A stretch of 64,000 nt of DNA, from positions 7,871,796 through 7,935,795 of the forward strand of contig CM068315.1 of the NCBI GenBank assembly GCA_034766995.1, given 5' to 3'. This DNA comes from Acanthacorydalis orientalis (taxonomy: Eukaryota > Arthropoda > Insecta > Megaloptera > Corydalidae). Shown here in pieces: positions 1 through 12,686 of the stretch (the stretch's first letter is position 1; each line of letters opens with the position of its first letter). The notes under the pieces were generated by a model. It saw nothing but the letters and a program-made list of their open reading frames with translations, had not been told where the DNA came from and did not search any database. Made by a program: the position numbers and the translations under genes.

Positions 1-596
1 TTTTATATATCATTAATATAATCAAAACACAACCGGTTAATTTTTAAATGACTTTAAGGAAAAAAATACACAAGGTAGTAAGTCAGGCGAGTAAAATGGA
101 TAATTAATAACCACAACGCCTCTGAATGCAAAAATAGTAATTGATATTAAGCTGGGAGTTGAATAAGAGCTACCAACTGACTTTTTTTTGATACTGTGAT
201 CTAAATTTTTAAATTCTTATCATTAATTATTTCACTTTTAAGTAATATTGTCTTCAATAAGAAACTTTTAGATAGAATCAGTCTTTCATGGATAATTAAG
301 TCAATTTCAACAATTTTAAAACGGATTGTAAATATATACTATTTAAAAAAAAAATTAGTATAGATGAAGTAATACGAACCTCTGTATATTTCTAAATAAC
401 ATTTCGAATAACCTGTCATCTTTCTTCAGAGATATACTGAAAGCAAGGAATTAAAGTTGAATTTTTTTACAAAAGAAGAATAAATCTTTTTATTATAATA
501 TAATAACATTTTAAATATAAACTTCAAATATATCTGTATATTCAATTCATGCCAAATTGCTTTTAAATAATATTTAACAAATAAATATATTTATAT

Positions 597-637
<41 letters not shown>

Positions 638-781
638 TAAAATAAATATATTTATTCAAAATATGAAGTTCTGCATTTAAAAAAAATATTTAGATTGGGA
701 ATTAAATGATCGTTTTTATTATTATTATAAAACTCCTTGTGGTATAGCGAAAATATATGACATTTTCAGGAATTATTTTAC

Positions 782-861
<80 letters not shown>

Positions 862-1193
862 TACGTATGTATATTTATAATCTCTCTTGCAAATATATAC
901 TTTTGTGCAGATATTATTCGTACACATATGAACGTTTGTGAATATTATATTTTTGCAAGTAGATGCATGTATAAAAAGAAGGATATATGGTATAACACAG
1001 TAATATGGTTTTATTAAAATCACATCAAATACATACTGTGGAGTATCAACTAATCCTCTTGCATCTATCCTGTACATGAAGGAAATATTGTAATAAATAC
1101 GTCTTTCCTATATATTCGTATGAAGATTTAATTTCGAAAGATGAATAGGTTTTCACAGAAAATATATCAGATTCGTATACATCATTCATACGC

Positions 1194-1231
<38 letters not shown>

Positions 1232-1842
1232 CATACATACATACATACATACATACATACATACATACATACATACATACATACATACATACACATTAGA
1301 GAAAGAAATTCTCTAATCAAAATACCAAGATTTTTCAAATACTGGTAAAATTTTAGAAATATCTTGTTGAGGTTTCTCATAACGAGTGTAAGGATTAAAA
1401 CTTATTTGAATTTTTATTATCATAATATAAGGAAGGTGACATTTTCATCGAAATTAATACTTTTGATATTTTAGTAAGCATATTTGTGCTATAATTAGAG
1501 AGTAGTAAAATGATGAGTAATACTTATCTGATATAATTAATAATCAGATCAATAGATGTAATATAATTGGTAGATTAATTTAGATAAATACATTTATATG
1601 GACAAAAATATTTTTTTTGTTTTTTATATTTATAATAAATCTTAATCTAAAAAAGATTCCAATATGTCGAAAAGGTACTTATTTTTGCACAAACAGTGTA
1701 TATTTTTACGTTTAACCGTTTTTTTCTTAATAAAAAAGACTATTTCAAGTTTAATTATAATCCTATTTGTGTTCTACGCAGCTGGTTATATAAGTATTTA
1801 AAAAATAAAACTGTTAATTTATTATATTTTATTAGTATTGTA
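1..1842. other. AT-rich gene-free stretch with microsatellites
   Basis: I see no gene here. The sequence is mostly low-complexity A/T with (TA)n tracts at 601-632, 787-855 and 1196-1227. Open frames here are Tyr-Ile or Met-Tyr-Val-Cys runs created by the microsatellites. Confidence 0.6.
1196..1292. repeat. Compound (TA)n-(ACAT)n microsatellite
   Basis: About 32 bp of alternating TA runs straight into about 16 uninterrupted ACAT tetramers. The tetramer part is the longest perfect tetranucleotide array in the window and reads on the minus strand as a Met-Tyr-Val-Cys repeat, an artefact of the period. It is probably highly length-polymorphic. Confidence 0.95.
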
Positions 1843-3131
1843 TTAAGATTGGTAGGAAAATAATTCCAGTTTGTATTTTCTAAATTCTAACCGTAATTTT
1901 TTCTATGAAAGTGTCGTTTCATCGTGTTCATGTTAATATCATTTTAAAGTGCATTTTTCGGTTTGTATTTCCTACCAACAGTTTTATTATTAATGTTCCC
2001 TCATATTGGGTTAAAGAATTAAAGATGGAAAAGAAACAAATAAGAACAATTTTTGTATGAGTCCGGGTGGTAAAGAAACAGAAAATGCTCGTAAACTAAA
2101 CGATGCTTGTAGCGTGGGTGCTGTTAAGGAATGTACGGTGCAATGGTGGTTTCAAAAAATTCATCTTAGGAACAGGAACTTTGAAGATGAAGAAGGTCTG
2201 AGGCATTCTTCTTTAGTTCATAACGATCAACTGAAGGCGTTAGTTGAATCAGAACCAAACACGACAATTCGAGAGCTTGCACAAAAGTTAGACGTTAGTT
2301 ATCCAGTAGTTTTAAACCACTTAAAACAACTAGGAAAATCAAAAAAAGCTTGACAAACGGGTACCGCACAAACTGAAAGAAAACCAAAAAAATTGCTATT
2401 ACGAAGTTGGTTTTGCGCTTCTTTTACCCAACAGAAACAATCAATTTCTCGATCGTATTGTAGTTTGCGACGAAAAGTAGATCCTTTATGGCAACAGAAA
2501 GCGGTCTGTACAATGGATGAACAAAAATGAAGTCTCAAAGCATTTTGCGAAACCAAAATTACACCAAAAGAAAATTATGGTAATTGTTTGGTGGTCTGCG
2601 TTTGGTATAACCCACTACATTTTTTTAAATCCTGGCGAAACCATTGGAGCGGCGAGTTATTGTCAAGACATCGATAAAATGCACCAAGATTTGCGATATC
2701 TGATCTCTGCACTGGTTAATAGAAAATGTTCAATCCTGCTGCATGAAAATGCACGACCACATGTCGCACGATTGATCTTCTAAATGTTGAATGAATTGAG
2801 ATATAATACATTTAATTACCTTATCCACCATACTCACAAGGCATCCCGCCAACAGATTACCACTTGTTTAAGCATTTCGAAAACTTCTTACAGAGTAAGG
2901 TCTTCAATAACCAAGTTGGTGCGGAAAGTGCATTTCAAGATTTTATCAATTCCAGAATTCGGAAATTTTACACCACCGGAATACATAAACTTGTAATTAA
3001 TTGGCAAAAATATCGATTCGAATGGTTCTTATGTCGATTATTAACTGAGATGTCGATTATTAATTATTAACTGAGAAAACTGTAAATGAATTTGAATGAC
3101 ATAAACAGTAATTATTTCTCTACCAACCTAA
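1843..3131 (+). mobile_element. Near full-length mariner element (copy A, Hsmar1/cecropia-like)
   Basis: A 1.29-kb element, the usual length for mariner. It starts with a terminal inverted repeat (TIR) resembling TTAGGTTGGTAGAAAAATAA and ends with the complement (TCTACCAACCTAA), next to TA on both sides as expected for the TA target duplication. The encoded transposase resembles the cecropia/Hsmar1 subfamily (the lineage of human SETMAR) by its N-terminal and WVPHEL-type motifs. It is the only copy in the window that keeps the central and C-terminal transposase region of this family, so it is the reference for the deleted copies at 4146, 14223, 16936, 23211, 31567, 36574 and 48081. Confidence 0.93.
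2025..3070 (+). pseudogene. Mariner transposase pseudogene (copy A)
   Basis: The start is ATG at 2025 (MEKKQIRTIF), where the family begins. The frame breaks at about 2055, continues as an open segment at 2057-2353 carrying the paired helix-turn-helix DNA-binding region (KLNDACSVGAVKE, then TIRELAQKLDVS), breaks again near 2350, and resumes as HKLKENQKN and LDRIVVCDEK. The CDEK block keeps the first catalytic Asp, but the next Trp codon is a stop (TAG). The segment at 2517-2783 carries HFAKPKLHQKK and VWWSAFG. The second catalytic Asp is changed to Glu (LLHENARPH), and the third survives after a frameshift (PTDYHLFKHFENF, near 2860). The C-terminus reads TTGIHKLVINWQK. With at least three frameshifts, two stops and a catalytic substitution, it is certainly inactive. 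Confidence 0.92.
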
Positions 3132-3466
3132 TACTTTATGTATCATAGATCTTCTAAAATATTCAAATTTATTTTTAACAAAATACTCATAAAATAATTT
3201 ATTGTATAAAAATTTCATAAAAGAAACAACAATGAACAGTCAAAACAATACAAAAAATGCCAAAAATTTCACCGAAATTTCGTTATAAAAATAATTCATT
3301 TATTATTTAAAATATATTTTCCATTTTTCCATAAATATTTCAAAAACATTGAACTTGGACATTTATGAAGTTATTAGTTATTTGAAAAACGTATTTTTAC
3401 TTCACTATTATTTCAATATTTTGTTCAAATTTATTTAATACTTTTTAATATTGTTAAGATAATTTC

Positions 3467-3507
<41 letters not shown>

Positions 3508-3614
3508 CAGTAGATATACATAATAATAATTAAAATGAACGTCTCAAACAATAAAAGAATCACACCCCACTTTGAAACGATATACAACAATAATCTATAA
3601 AATATTCATATAAC
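3132..3614. other. AT-rich gene-free stretch
   Basis: Nothing recognisable apart from a (TA)n run at 3471-3505. It separates mariner copy A from a GC-richer island. Confidence 0.6.
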
Positions 3615-3790
3615 ATAATAGGTGAAGACGTGTCACTCATTTACGAAGCGTTTAATCCAAGAGTGTTTTGTCGTTCATCCGGGACGTTCCCTCTTCTTAC
3701 TGTTTTTACAGAAGCTATTTAAACGCATCTCATCGCACGTTCCAGAGGACTGAGCTATAGAAATTCAAACAGTATGTAATTTATACTTCG
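3615..3790. other. GC-richer unique island (possible conserved noncoding element)
   Basis: About 175 bp of non-repetitive sequence with several CpGs (for example CATCCGGGACGTTCCC near 3679), clearly unlike the A/T flanks. There is a pyrimidine tract plus AG near 3710 but no matching donor, so I do not call an exon. It is one of about twenty such islands in the window, and a regulatory role is inference only. Confidence 0.35.
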
Positions 3791-4145
3791 CGAAATTCAG
3801 AACCTGTTGTTATTTAATTGACTTATTAAATAAAAATGGATATTTTTGTAAATTGTGTAACGTGTTCGATATTTTATTTCTTTTTAATATTTAATATTAT
3901 TTTTATTTGTATGGACATTTGCTAAGTATCGGAGATTTGTTTGAAAAAAAATATTTTCAAAAAATGATCTCAATATTATTTCAAAACATTGATTATTATA
4001 TCATTACATTTTTATCTGAATATATGAAATGAAAATACTTTTATAGAAGTTATTATTTATAAATATTTGAATTTATAAAATGATAATAATGTCATGGCGA
4101 ACAAAATGTACCAGAAATAAGTATTTTGTTTCATATTTTCATATA

Positions 4146-4708
4146 TTGGGCTGGTAGAAAAATAATTGCGGTTTATGACTTTCAAATTCGACATTAACAA
4201 CTTTTTTGATTTTTCTGGCTGTTTTGAGTGGTCCAGAACTGTTGGATGACTAACGTCTAACTTTTGTGCAAGTTCTCGAATTGTTATGCGTGATTATCAT
4301 TTAACTAACGCCTTCAGTTGGTTGTTATGAACTGAAGAAGAACTCTTACGACTTTTTTCATCTTAAAGGCTCTTGTTTCTAGCACGAAATTTTTGGAACC
4401 ACTATTGGATCGTACTTTCCTTAACAGTACCCATTCTAAAAACATCGTTTAGTTTATGAGCAGTTTCTTTACTTTACCATCCGTTTTGAATTCCTATAAA
4501 AAATTGCTCTTATTTACTTTTTTTCCATCTTTAGTTCAATAGCCCAATTTAAAGCAAATGTAATAATAAAATCAAAGTCGATGTTATCAAAATACAGATT
4601 GAAAAATGCGCTTTAAAATGATATTAACATGAACACGATGAAATGATACTTTCACTGAAAACAGTTAAGGTTAGAATTCAGAAAAAAATTATTTTCTTTC
4701 TTACTTAA
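4146..4708 (-). mobile_element. Mariner deletion derivative (MITE copy B)
   Basis: A 563-bp element in reverse orientation with mariner TIRs at both ends (CTGGTAGAAAAATAATTGCG at the left, the decayed complement at the right). It contains the transposase 5' region and the helix-turn-helix segment (antisense of TIRELAQKLDVSHP), then jumps directly to the last about 50 bp before the 3' TIR. Compared with copy A it lacks about 730 bp, from just after the GKSKK codons to the C-terminus. The same junction occurs in six other copies. It has frameshifts and stops, and is non-autonomous. Confidence 0.9.
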
Positions 4709-5372
4709 TAATTAGTTAATATGAAATAGTGTGATTTTAAAACCATATTATTTTCATGGAATAATCGAGAATATTTATTTTCTTCCTAATTATTAAAATA
4801 TAATAAACACAGTCAATTAGACTCTATATATTTATTATATCAGGTGTTTAAATACCGATTTTTAATGTATTTGATTTTTAATGAAAAAATGTCTGAACAT
4901 AGAAAATTCTTCTTCATCGTAAGGAGAATCAAAAAATTCAATCAAAGAAAACTAACACATTTTCCAAGTTAAATCAGTCAGTAAAATGTACTTTAAAGTT
5001 CTGGTTACATATAAACAAAAATAATATTTTAAGAAAACAATTTCCAAGTCTCTGAATGGGTTTTATTTAAATGTGTATTTTTCTTTTATAATGAAGCTAT
5101 AAATTTCATAAACTGTACATATTCCCTATAAACTTTCCTATCAGTTGACGACAGATACAAAACATTATCTGATTTAACGACAGTATGTTATATGATAATA
5201 TATTAATTTTTTATTAGTTTTCTATCATAAAATAGTTTTATTATCAGGTAAAATTTCTCGTATAGAAAGATAGTTTGGTAGCTTGTAAAAAAATAATAAG
5301 ATTAATTTTTAATATTGCTAAATATGTTGTATAATATACAAAATTGGCAAATATTATTGTAATATTGTCAAG

Positions 5373-5411
<39 letters not shown>

Positions 5412-5642
5412 TATATAAACTGTAAAATTTTCCTTGAATCTATCGAAGTTTTTATTAGATTTTTATTTGTATTTTATATTATAGAATTTTGAGTAATAAA
5501 TGCCGTTTTTTTATTTAATTTTGCAATTAATTTTTTTACGCTAATGGTTATACTTGTTTTTAATCTAAAAACCATTTAAATATAAGTTTTCAAACTTATT
5601 TTAAACTTGAATTGAAATAAAATATAATTATGTTAATTTTTT
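4709..5642. other. AT-rich gene-free stretch
   Basis: No gene or repeat recognised except a (TA)n tract at 5374-5406. Confidence 0.6.
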
Positions 5643-6489
5643 GCACTCACAACGCCAGCTGTAGTGGCCAGACACTTAAAGGTGTCTACTCCCACGACCA
5701 GTGTCACTGCTCAAATTTTATCATTTACAGATAAAAGATATAAAAATAATTTAGTTGCCACAAGTAAAATATGGAAAAGAAAACGTGTAAAGTTTGATAT
5801 TGTAGAATTTAGTAGTGATAATGAGTTTTGTTTAGATTTTCCAATGAAAATAGCCAAATTTATCAATTTCTTTAAACTCCAATAAGAAAATGTACAAACT
5901 TTGATAGTGCAGAATCCAGGAGTGATGCTGAGTTTTATTTAAATTTTCCCAATGAAAATATTCAAAATTTATCAGTTTCTTTAAACTCTGGTAAGAAAAG
6001 AACATGTGCAAACTTTGACAATGCAGAATCTAGAAGTGATGGAGCCTTATTAAAATTTTTAAATGAAAATAGTCAAATTTATCAATTTCTTTAAACTCTG
6101 ATAAGAAAAAAAAATGTGCAAACTTTGACAGTACAGAATCTGGGAGTGATTATGAGTTTTTTTAGATTTTCCAAATAAAAATAATCAATAATTATCAATT
6201 TATTTAAACCCTGATAAGAAAAAAAATGTGAAAACTTTGACAGTGCAGAATCTGGGAGTGATGATGAGTTTGTTTAGATTTTCCAAATAAAAATAGTCAA
6301 TATTTATCAATTTATTTAAACCTTGATAAGAAAAGAAAATGTCCAAACTTTGACAGTGCAGAACTAGAAGTGATGATAAATTTTTATTTAGATTTTCCAA
6401 ATGAAAATAGTCCAATTTTATCAATTTCTTTAAACTCTGATAATAATGCTTATGAAAATAGTGTTTTAGAATTGAATTTTAACGTATAG
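5643..6489 (+). pseudogene. Decayed coding sequence built around a 38-residue tandem repeat
   Basis: I do not recognise the family. A frame open from 5643 reads ALTTPAVVARHLKVSTPT and runs into the first repeat unit (KRKRVKFDIVEF, SDNEFCLDFP). Each later unit can be read, with small frameshifts, as a variant of KKRKCANFDSAES followed by GSDDEFxLDFPNENS and LSISLNSD. The last unit ends in NNAYENSVLELNFNV and a TAG at 6487-6489. The consensus unit therefore has a basic start (KKRK), an acidic middle (SDDEF) and a Ser/Asn-rich end. That several units conserve codon-level sense (KKRK, FDSAES, LDFPNEN) argues that the array was once translated. One- or two-base indels in most units, and in-frame stops, show that it is no longer a gene. 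It could be the 3' part of a lost host gene or cargo of an unknown element. Confidence 0.5.
5775..6441 (+). repeat. Tandem array, 6 units of about 109-114 bp
   Basis: Six head-to-tail units begin at 5775, 5884, 5993, 6103, 6216 and 6328. Shared landmarks in each unit are AACTTTGACAGTGCAGAATC (or close variants), a TTTAGATTTTCCAA block and TATCAATTTCTTTAAACTC followed by TGATAAGAAAA. Unit length is close to a multiple of three (111-114 bp in the later units), consistent with a former 37-38 codon protein repeat. Units 4 and 5 look closest to each other, pointing to a recent local duplication. Confidence 0.93.
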
Positions 6490-6839
6490 CTTAATTGCTT
6501 GAAGTGTAAAAGGTTAATAGGACGGCATAATTGAATTTATACTCTGGCCTCTCCTTATAGACAAATTGTGTAGAAAAGAAGTAATTAAGTTTGAGAATTA
6601 AGTAAATGTTCAATATATAATTACTACTAATTCTGATTATTGATTTTGTTCATTTCAAGGTAATTCCACCATTTTAAAAATGTTAAAATAAAGAAAAACT
6701 TTATAATTAATCAATAAATTAAAATTATGAAAGAGAAAATAAGTTATTTTATGTACGATTTGAGTACAAATATGTACAAACGTTAAAATTTGTACTTAAA
6801 ATTAAGTAAGAGCTAATAAAATTATTGATTATTTATAAT
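6490..6839. other. AT-rich spacer
   Basis: Between the tandem array and the CpG-rich island. No feature recognised. Confidence 0.6.
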
Positions 6840-7560
6840 TAATTAACCTACTCGGCCACTCATTGCCAAGTTCGTATACTGTATTATCAACTATACAATC
6901 GCGTCAGTGTTAGTAATATCGTACACATTTACCGCCCGACGTCCCACGGCTTGTCCTTCTCCTCCTGCCCCGGGACCGCGCCACACCCCCGAGCAATTTA
7001 GAGCATCATCGTCTAAAACCCACTGTTGAGTGTACCCTCGAGACGTCGTGGTGTAGGGTAGGTCGTCGAAACTCAATGAACATGCGTTCGTTGCCCGCGC
7101 ATCGCGCACTATAGACACAAATGAGCGACGCGCGGAGAGCAAAAAGACGAGGATGAACAAAAAAAATCTTTTTTTTTATGGTAGATGAAGATAAAGAAGA
7201 CGAAAAAAAGGAAGAATGCGCCAGTAGCGGGGCAATGAACGCGTGTGTGCAGAACAGGGAGGGAAGTCGACGACGGTGATGATGTAAACACAAAAGTACG
7301 GTTACACCAGAGATGGTCGTAATACGGTAACCGTTTTGGTTTACACCCGTATATGCACTGATGTGAGGACAGCACAAGATGTGCGTGTGTGTGTGTCGAG
7401 TAGCTTTTGGCGGGAAAGAAATGTGTCATTAGTGCTTTTACTCGTTGTTTTCTCGACGAGGTTCTTGTTACTTCGTTATACGAACAGCTGACTAGGATTG
7501 CGTTTGTTACGACGTCGTTATAGTTATATTCAAACGAACTTAACAAGCGTGTGTTTATAC
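6840..7560. promoter_or_regulatory. Largest CpG-rich island of the window (possible promoter/first-exon region)
   Basis: About 700 bp of unique sequence. The part at about 6930-7150 is GC-rich with many CpGs (for example ACCGCCCGACGTCCCACGG and CCGCGCATCGCGCAC). Overlapping long frames on the minus strand (6891-7546) have no domain I recognise, and their Ser/His/Arg-rich composition follows base composition. On the plus strand an ATG at 7121 opens a frame of only about a dozen codons (MSDARRAKRRG). A promoter with untranslated first exon is the most plausible reading, but no TATA, Inr-plus-DPE or splice donor settles strand or start. Confidence 0.35.
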
Positions 7561-7586
7561 ATATGTATGCTTTTTCTTTTGTTTGC

Positions 7587-7618
<32 letters not shown>

Positions 7619-8155
7619 TATATTTATCAGTTTCTTTTATGGTCTTAGTTTCTTTTTGATGCCGTTTATATGTAATAATATAAAAAAAGACTAGTTGATA
7701 TTTTTCAACATTTAGTCAAGACTCATTACCTTTAAAAAGATCTCATTTAAACTAGCATAATTGTTAACTGATATTTGTGTTAATTTTTTATATTATGTTG
7801 CACTGTTTCAAATAAATCAATTAACTGCTTTTGCTTGTATAAATAATTACAGTAATTACTAATAATAACACAGTAATTAGGAATAATCAGGTAATTAATC
7901 AAATTGCGACTCTCAGTAAAATTGAATGGGTTTTTTTCGGATCATTAAAGTCGTTAATAATAGCATCCCAATTAAAGCAGAGATTTATTATAACTAATAA
8001 TCGCTAATATTTACATGTTAATAAAAATAAAATTATTAAAGTAGTTTTTTTTATAGACAGCTTAATAGTTTTATATAAATATACAAAGAATAATAGTTCT
8101 AACCTATGTGGTATGAGATTTGACATGGATGTGGTATACAATTTGCAAATAATCT

Positions 8156-8235
<80 letters not shown>

Positions 8236-8268
8236 TATGTATATATATATATATATATATATAAGAAC
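7561..8268. other. AT-rich stretch with long TA arrays
   Basis: No gene. (TA)n tracts lie at 7588-7614 and 8160-8262, the latter interrupted only by a short CTTATG-like break near 8233. Confidence 0.65.
8160..8263. repeat. (TA)n microsatellite, about 100 bp
   Basis: Two perfect TA runs separated by a few bases. It abuts the small hairpin element at 8269. Confidence 0.95.
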
Positions 8269-8331
8269 ACATTTCTAGTCACTGTGTCCTCAAGTCAAAG
8301 TGAGGATTATTTATTGTGACGAGAAATGTTT
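8269..8331 (+). repeat. 63-bp inverted-repeat element, copy 1
   Basis: The ends are inverted complements: ACATTTCTAGTCAC at the left, GTGACGAGAAATGTTT at the right. A second, diverged copy lies in the opposite orientation at 22634-22697 and aligns along the whole length (shared CTGTGTCCT/CTCTGCCC, CAAAGTGA and GTGACxAGAAAT blocks). It is a very short hairpin MITE or other dispersed palindrome, and I do not recognise the family. Confidence 0.6.
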
Positions 8332-8780
8332 CAAGTTTAATTCATTAAGTTTCATTCTTAGATATTTTTAATATTTAAATATATTATGTTGTAAAAACAA
8401 ATAAACAGTTTTTTTATTTTTGTTTCTTTCTATTTTTCCGTCAATTTTGACGGGCTATATACTCTTATTATATATATATTTCAATAATATCTTAGTAATG
8501 GTTAAAGTAACTTGGTATTTTTCGATTCTTTTATGAATATATTGATCATACATTTTTTTTAATTTTATTAAACAGTTATTTAACTTTCTCTTTTAAGAAA
8601 TAATATAATATATACTTTTGAACATAATAAATATTAAAATTAAAAAAATCTTTTGTAAATATTAAAAAAATTATGAATTTGAAATGAAATATTAAGAATA
8701 TAATTCAATTCTAATATTTTTGGCAAGAACTATTTTTCTCAATAAAATTGATCAATCGAAATAATCAAAACTTAACATTT

Positions 8781-8846
<66 letters not shown>

Positions 8847-9065
8847 GTTTTGAGTATATGAATATCAATTTTATTTTGAATACCCAAACATATATTTTTT
8901 TCTATCGAGATTTTCTTATTTATGTTATGCCTTATGTTTAAAATAAATTTAGTATTTTTTTTAAAAAAATATCTTAAAACCAAAATTAAACGATCTATAG
9001 TAAAAATATAAATAGTTTTAATATTATGTGTATGTCTTTAAAAAGAGTTATTCGCTAATTACATA
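8332..9065. other. AT-rich stretch
   Basis: No gene. A 60-bp (TA)n tract occupies 8784-8844. Confidence 0.6.
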
Positions 9066-9268
9066 GGATGATTGAATTTAGGCTTCCACATGAATGTATT
9101 AAAAGGGGGTGCAGGCATATAGAAAAGTCATGTTGTTTTTTATTTAGTATTTTAGTTAAAATCAGTACTAAACTAGAATTGAATTAAAATACTAAATGGG
9201 AGATAACATGTTTTTTTTCATACTTATGTTTTCTTTAATACTTTCGTGTGGAAGCCTAAGTGGAATCT
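9066..9268 (+). mobile_element. Foldback MITE (GGCTTCCACA family), copy 1
   Basis: The left terminus GATTGAATTTAGGCTTCCAC is matched at the right by GTGGAAGCCTAAGTGGAATC. The inverted symmetry continues inward (left CATGTTGTTTTTTATTTAG, right complement CTAAATGGGAGATAACATG), so almost the whole 200 bp can fold into one hairpin. Related copies are at 26191-26397 and 42990-43205. There is no coding capacity. The outer TA context suggests a Tc1/mariner-type source, unproven. Confidence 0.85.
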
Positions 9269-9288
9269 CTCTTTTTCTCTCTCCATAT

Positions 9289-9291
9289 ATA

Positions 9292-9336
<45 letters not shown>
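9289..9336. repeat. (TA)n microsatellite
   Basis: A 48-bp TA run just outside the right end of the foldback MITE. Confidence 0.95.
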
Positions 9337-10277
<941 letters not shown>

Positions 10278-10519
10278 ACTCTTCGTACCGGTGCAGTAGA
10301 CTCATATTACCGCTAATATTATTCATGAAAATTAATATTTATGAAGAAAAAGAAGGATTTTTAATTAGTTGAACATCAAGGTCAATCCTTACACTAGCTA
10401 TTAGTGTCATTATAATATGTGTATTACAAGAAAATAAAAAAATATAATTAAAAATATAATAGATATTTGCAAAATAAAAACACTCGGTCGACTGAGTTCA
10501 CTGCATCGGAACGGGAGAG
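10278..10519. mobile_element. TTAA-flanked MITE (piggyBac-type target)
   Basis: TTAA at 10274-10277 and TTAA at 10520-10523 enclose 242 bp whose ends are inverted repeats: left ACTCTTCGTACCGGTGCAG, right complement CTCTCCCGTTCCGATGCAG, with symmetry continuing through GTAGACTCA / GTGAACTCA. TTAA duplication is the hallmark of piggyBac transposition. The interior is AT-rich and noncoding. It is a decayed non-autonomous element. Confidence 0.6.
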
Positions 10520-10849
10520 TTAAAATATAGTTATTTTATCTGTAGAAACGTATTCCATTGAAGAGACAACAACTTTTAAGAACTATAATTTAAATGAAAC
10601 TGAATGCGATTAAGTTTATATCACATTTTTTCGTTGATAATTTTATTTCGAAGAATTGTTTATATTCAACTGATTTTCAATATTATTTTATTCAATTAAT
10701 TCCAACAAGAAAAATTAAACAATAATATATTTATGTTTCTTATTAAATTATTTCTTTTGTATATTTTATTTGCTTATATGTAATCATTTGTTGTTCTAAG
10801 GTGAATTATTCTTCGAATTTTTTCGTTTATATTTTTGACAGTCTCTATT

Positions 10850-10894
<45 letters not shown>

Positions 10895-10914
10895 TTATTG
10901 TAATCATAATACAA
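10520..10914. other. AT-rich spacer
   Basis: No feature beyond a 40-bp (TA)n tract at 10852-10891. Confidence 0.6.
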
Positions 10915-11185
10915 AGAAAACAATCGAACATCCACCCACCAATAGAATCTCGTTTCACATATCTGAAGAAGTCGTTACGTTCAATTCGCTCCCTTATTTT
11001 CGATGGATGAACAACCCCACCGGTTTTCAGGATGCCATCACGTCACATGTACACGAAAATCGTACATGCGTGAAGCTCGAACTGCCACCCATTTGGTAAA
11101 GCACCCACTGACGCACCCACCTACATACGAACATTTTCCTTATATGTTAAATTATATTCGTATGTTGGGATATGTACACGTGGAT
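10915..11185. other. GC-richer unique island
   Basis: Non-repetitive, CpG-containing sequence between two TA arrays, with CACCCAC and ACATGTAC-type words. A short open frame (about 63 codons from 11003) shows no recognisable domain. Candidate conserved noncoding element. Confidence 0.3.
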
Positions 11186-11188
11186 AAC

Positions 11189-11189
<1 letters not shown>

Positions 11190-11245
<56 letters not shown>

Positions 11246-11320
11246 TAGATATATACATATATACGTATTTATGCTAGGTTAAAGAGGCATATTTCACGAT
11301 ATGTGAAACAGAACATATGT

Positions 11321-11388
<68 letters not shown>

Positions 11389-11390
11389 AA
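11190..11390. repeat. Two TA arrays flanking a short unique segment
   Basis: (TA)n at about 11194-11264 and 11323-11390. The segment between them holds the small hairpin TTTCACGATATGTGAAA near 11290. Confidence 0.9.
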
Positions 11391-11568
11391 AGAAGACAAT
11401 ACGTGTATAATAATAACATAAAATTGATACTTCGTATAACTTCATTGTTTTTCAAGAATCTAATTTCCCTATCTTGTTAAAAATTCATTTTCATATCGTT
11501 ATATATTGCTGATAAACTGTGCTTTTCTAAAATAACATTATATGCTACTTGTAAATGCATACTACGTT

Positions 11569-11626
<58 letters not shown>

Positions 11627-12686
11627 AATAAATATATGGTTTATATATTTTTGTAAAAGTTTAATCGGCACTTATCCTAACATAATGATTAACTGTATAT
11701 TATAAAAAATAAAGTCATGTATTATTTGTGATTAAATTTTAATTTTCTTGGAAAACGAACAAACTGCAATTACATTTGTTATAAATAATATTATCATATT
11801 TTGAAAATGTATGTAAGAAGTAACAAGTAAAGAACGTATCGAGAAAATTGTTCAACCTTTATAGATTTTTTTCTCATAATTCTGTTAAGCAATGAAACAT
11901 GTGTGCTAAAGTTAATTGGAATCAGGGCATAAACGTAAAATAAAATGAATAATAAAATCAGTATTACTTTTTTAGAAAATAAGGTTTAATGTTTGGCGTA
12001 TTGTTTTCTTATATTTTTCAATCAAAATCGATACAACGAACTGCGACCAAATTTGTATAATTTTATGGTTCTATGATTAATATACTTAAAAATGGTGGAT
12101 TTTTAAGAATGATTGAAAATGATACTAGTTTCATTTTATTGTTTAATCAAAGTAACAATTATTTAAGTTGGAACAAATAGATTATTTGTTTTAGAATACG
12201 GAGATCATTTATTTGCATTTTTTTTATAAAATTGTAATATTTGACTGTTAAATTTTAAATTAAATATTATAAACTGAATTCGTTTGCTGTTGTTTTGAAT
12301 TGGTCAGATTTGAATGAATAATTATTGAATGAGATTATTATGTGCAGATATACTCAATGTATGTTAAATTAACATTTATTTTTTTTTAAGAAGAACGTGC
12401 TTTTCAATATCGCTTTTAATAGACTTTGCATCGATTTAAAATTGATATAATTTTTTAACTATATGAATTTGGCTTGTAGTCATTTTTAGGTATTAATCAT
12501 AGTGTTCTTAACCCTTTTAGTTCCAAGTTATAAATGTGCTTTATATAAAAATGACATGAATAATAATAAATCTTTCAAATAATTTCTCCATATTCAAAAA
12601 TGAACTTTTCACCTACATCTTAAACTATTAAATTTAATTTTTAACATTGATAATCTTTCAGTAAAAGCTCTTATAATATAAATTAA
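11391..12686. other. AT-rich gene-free stretch
   Basis: A (TA)n tract lies at 11571-11619. Otherwise A/T-rich sequence without recognisable genes. A second TTAACCC-type word at about 12509 resembles the solo piggyBac-like end at 12687 but is too short to call. Confidence 0.6.

Noticed and set aside
757..1017. Open frames rich in Tyr-Ile (also at 8783, 9402, 16566, 24288, 27319, 38256, 39698 and others)
   Set aside because: They translate (TA)n microsatellites; both strands and several frames are open simply because TATATA has no stop in two phases.
1046..1380. Minus-strand Met-Tyr-Val-Cys repeat protein
   Set aside because: Direct translation of the (ACAT)n array; no flanking coding signal.
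6891..7546. Overlapping 89-145-codon minus-strand frames in the CpG island
   Set aside because: No domain, biased Ser/His/Arg composition and several overlapping frames; consistent with GC-rich noncoding sequence.
11031..11095. Segment between TTTTCAG and GTAAAG in the 10.9-kb island
   Set aside because: Poor pyrimidine tract and weak donor; nothing recognisable in translation.
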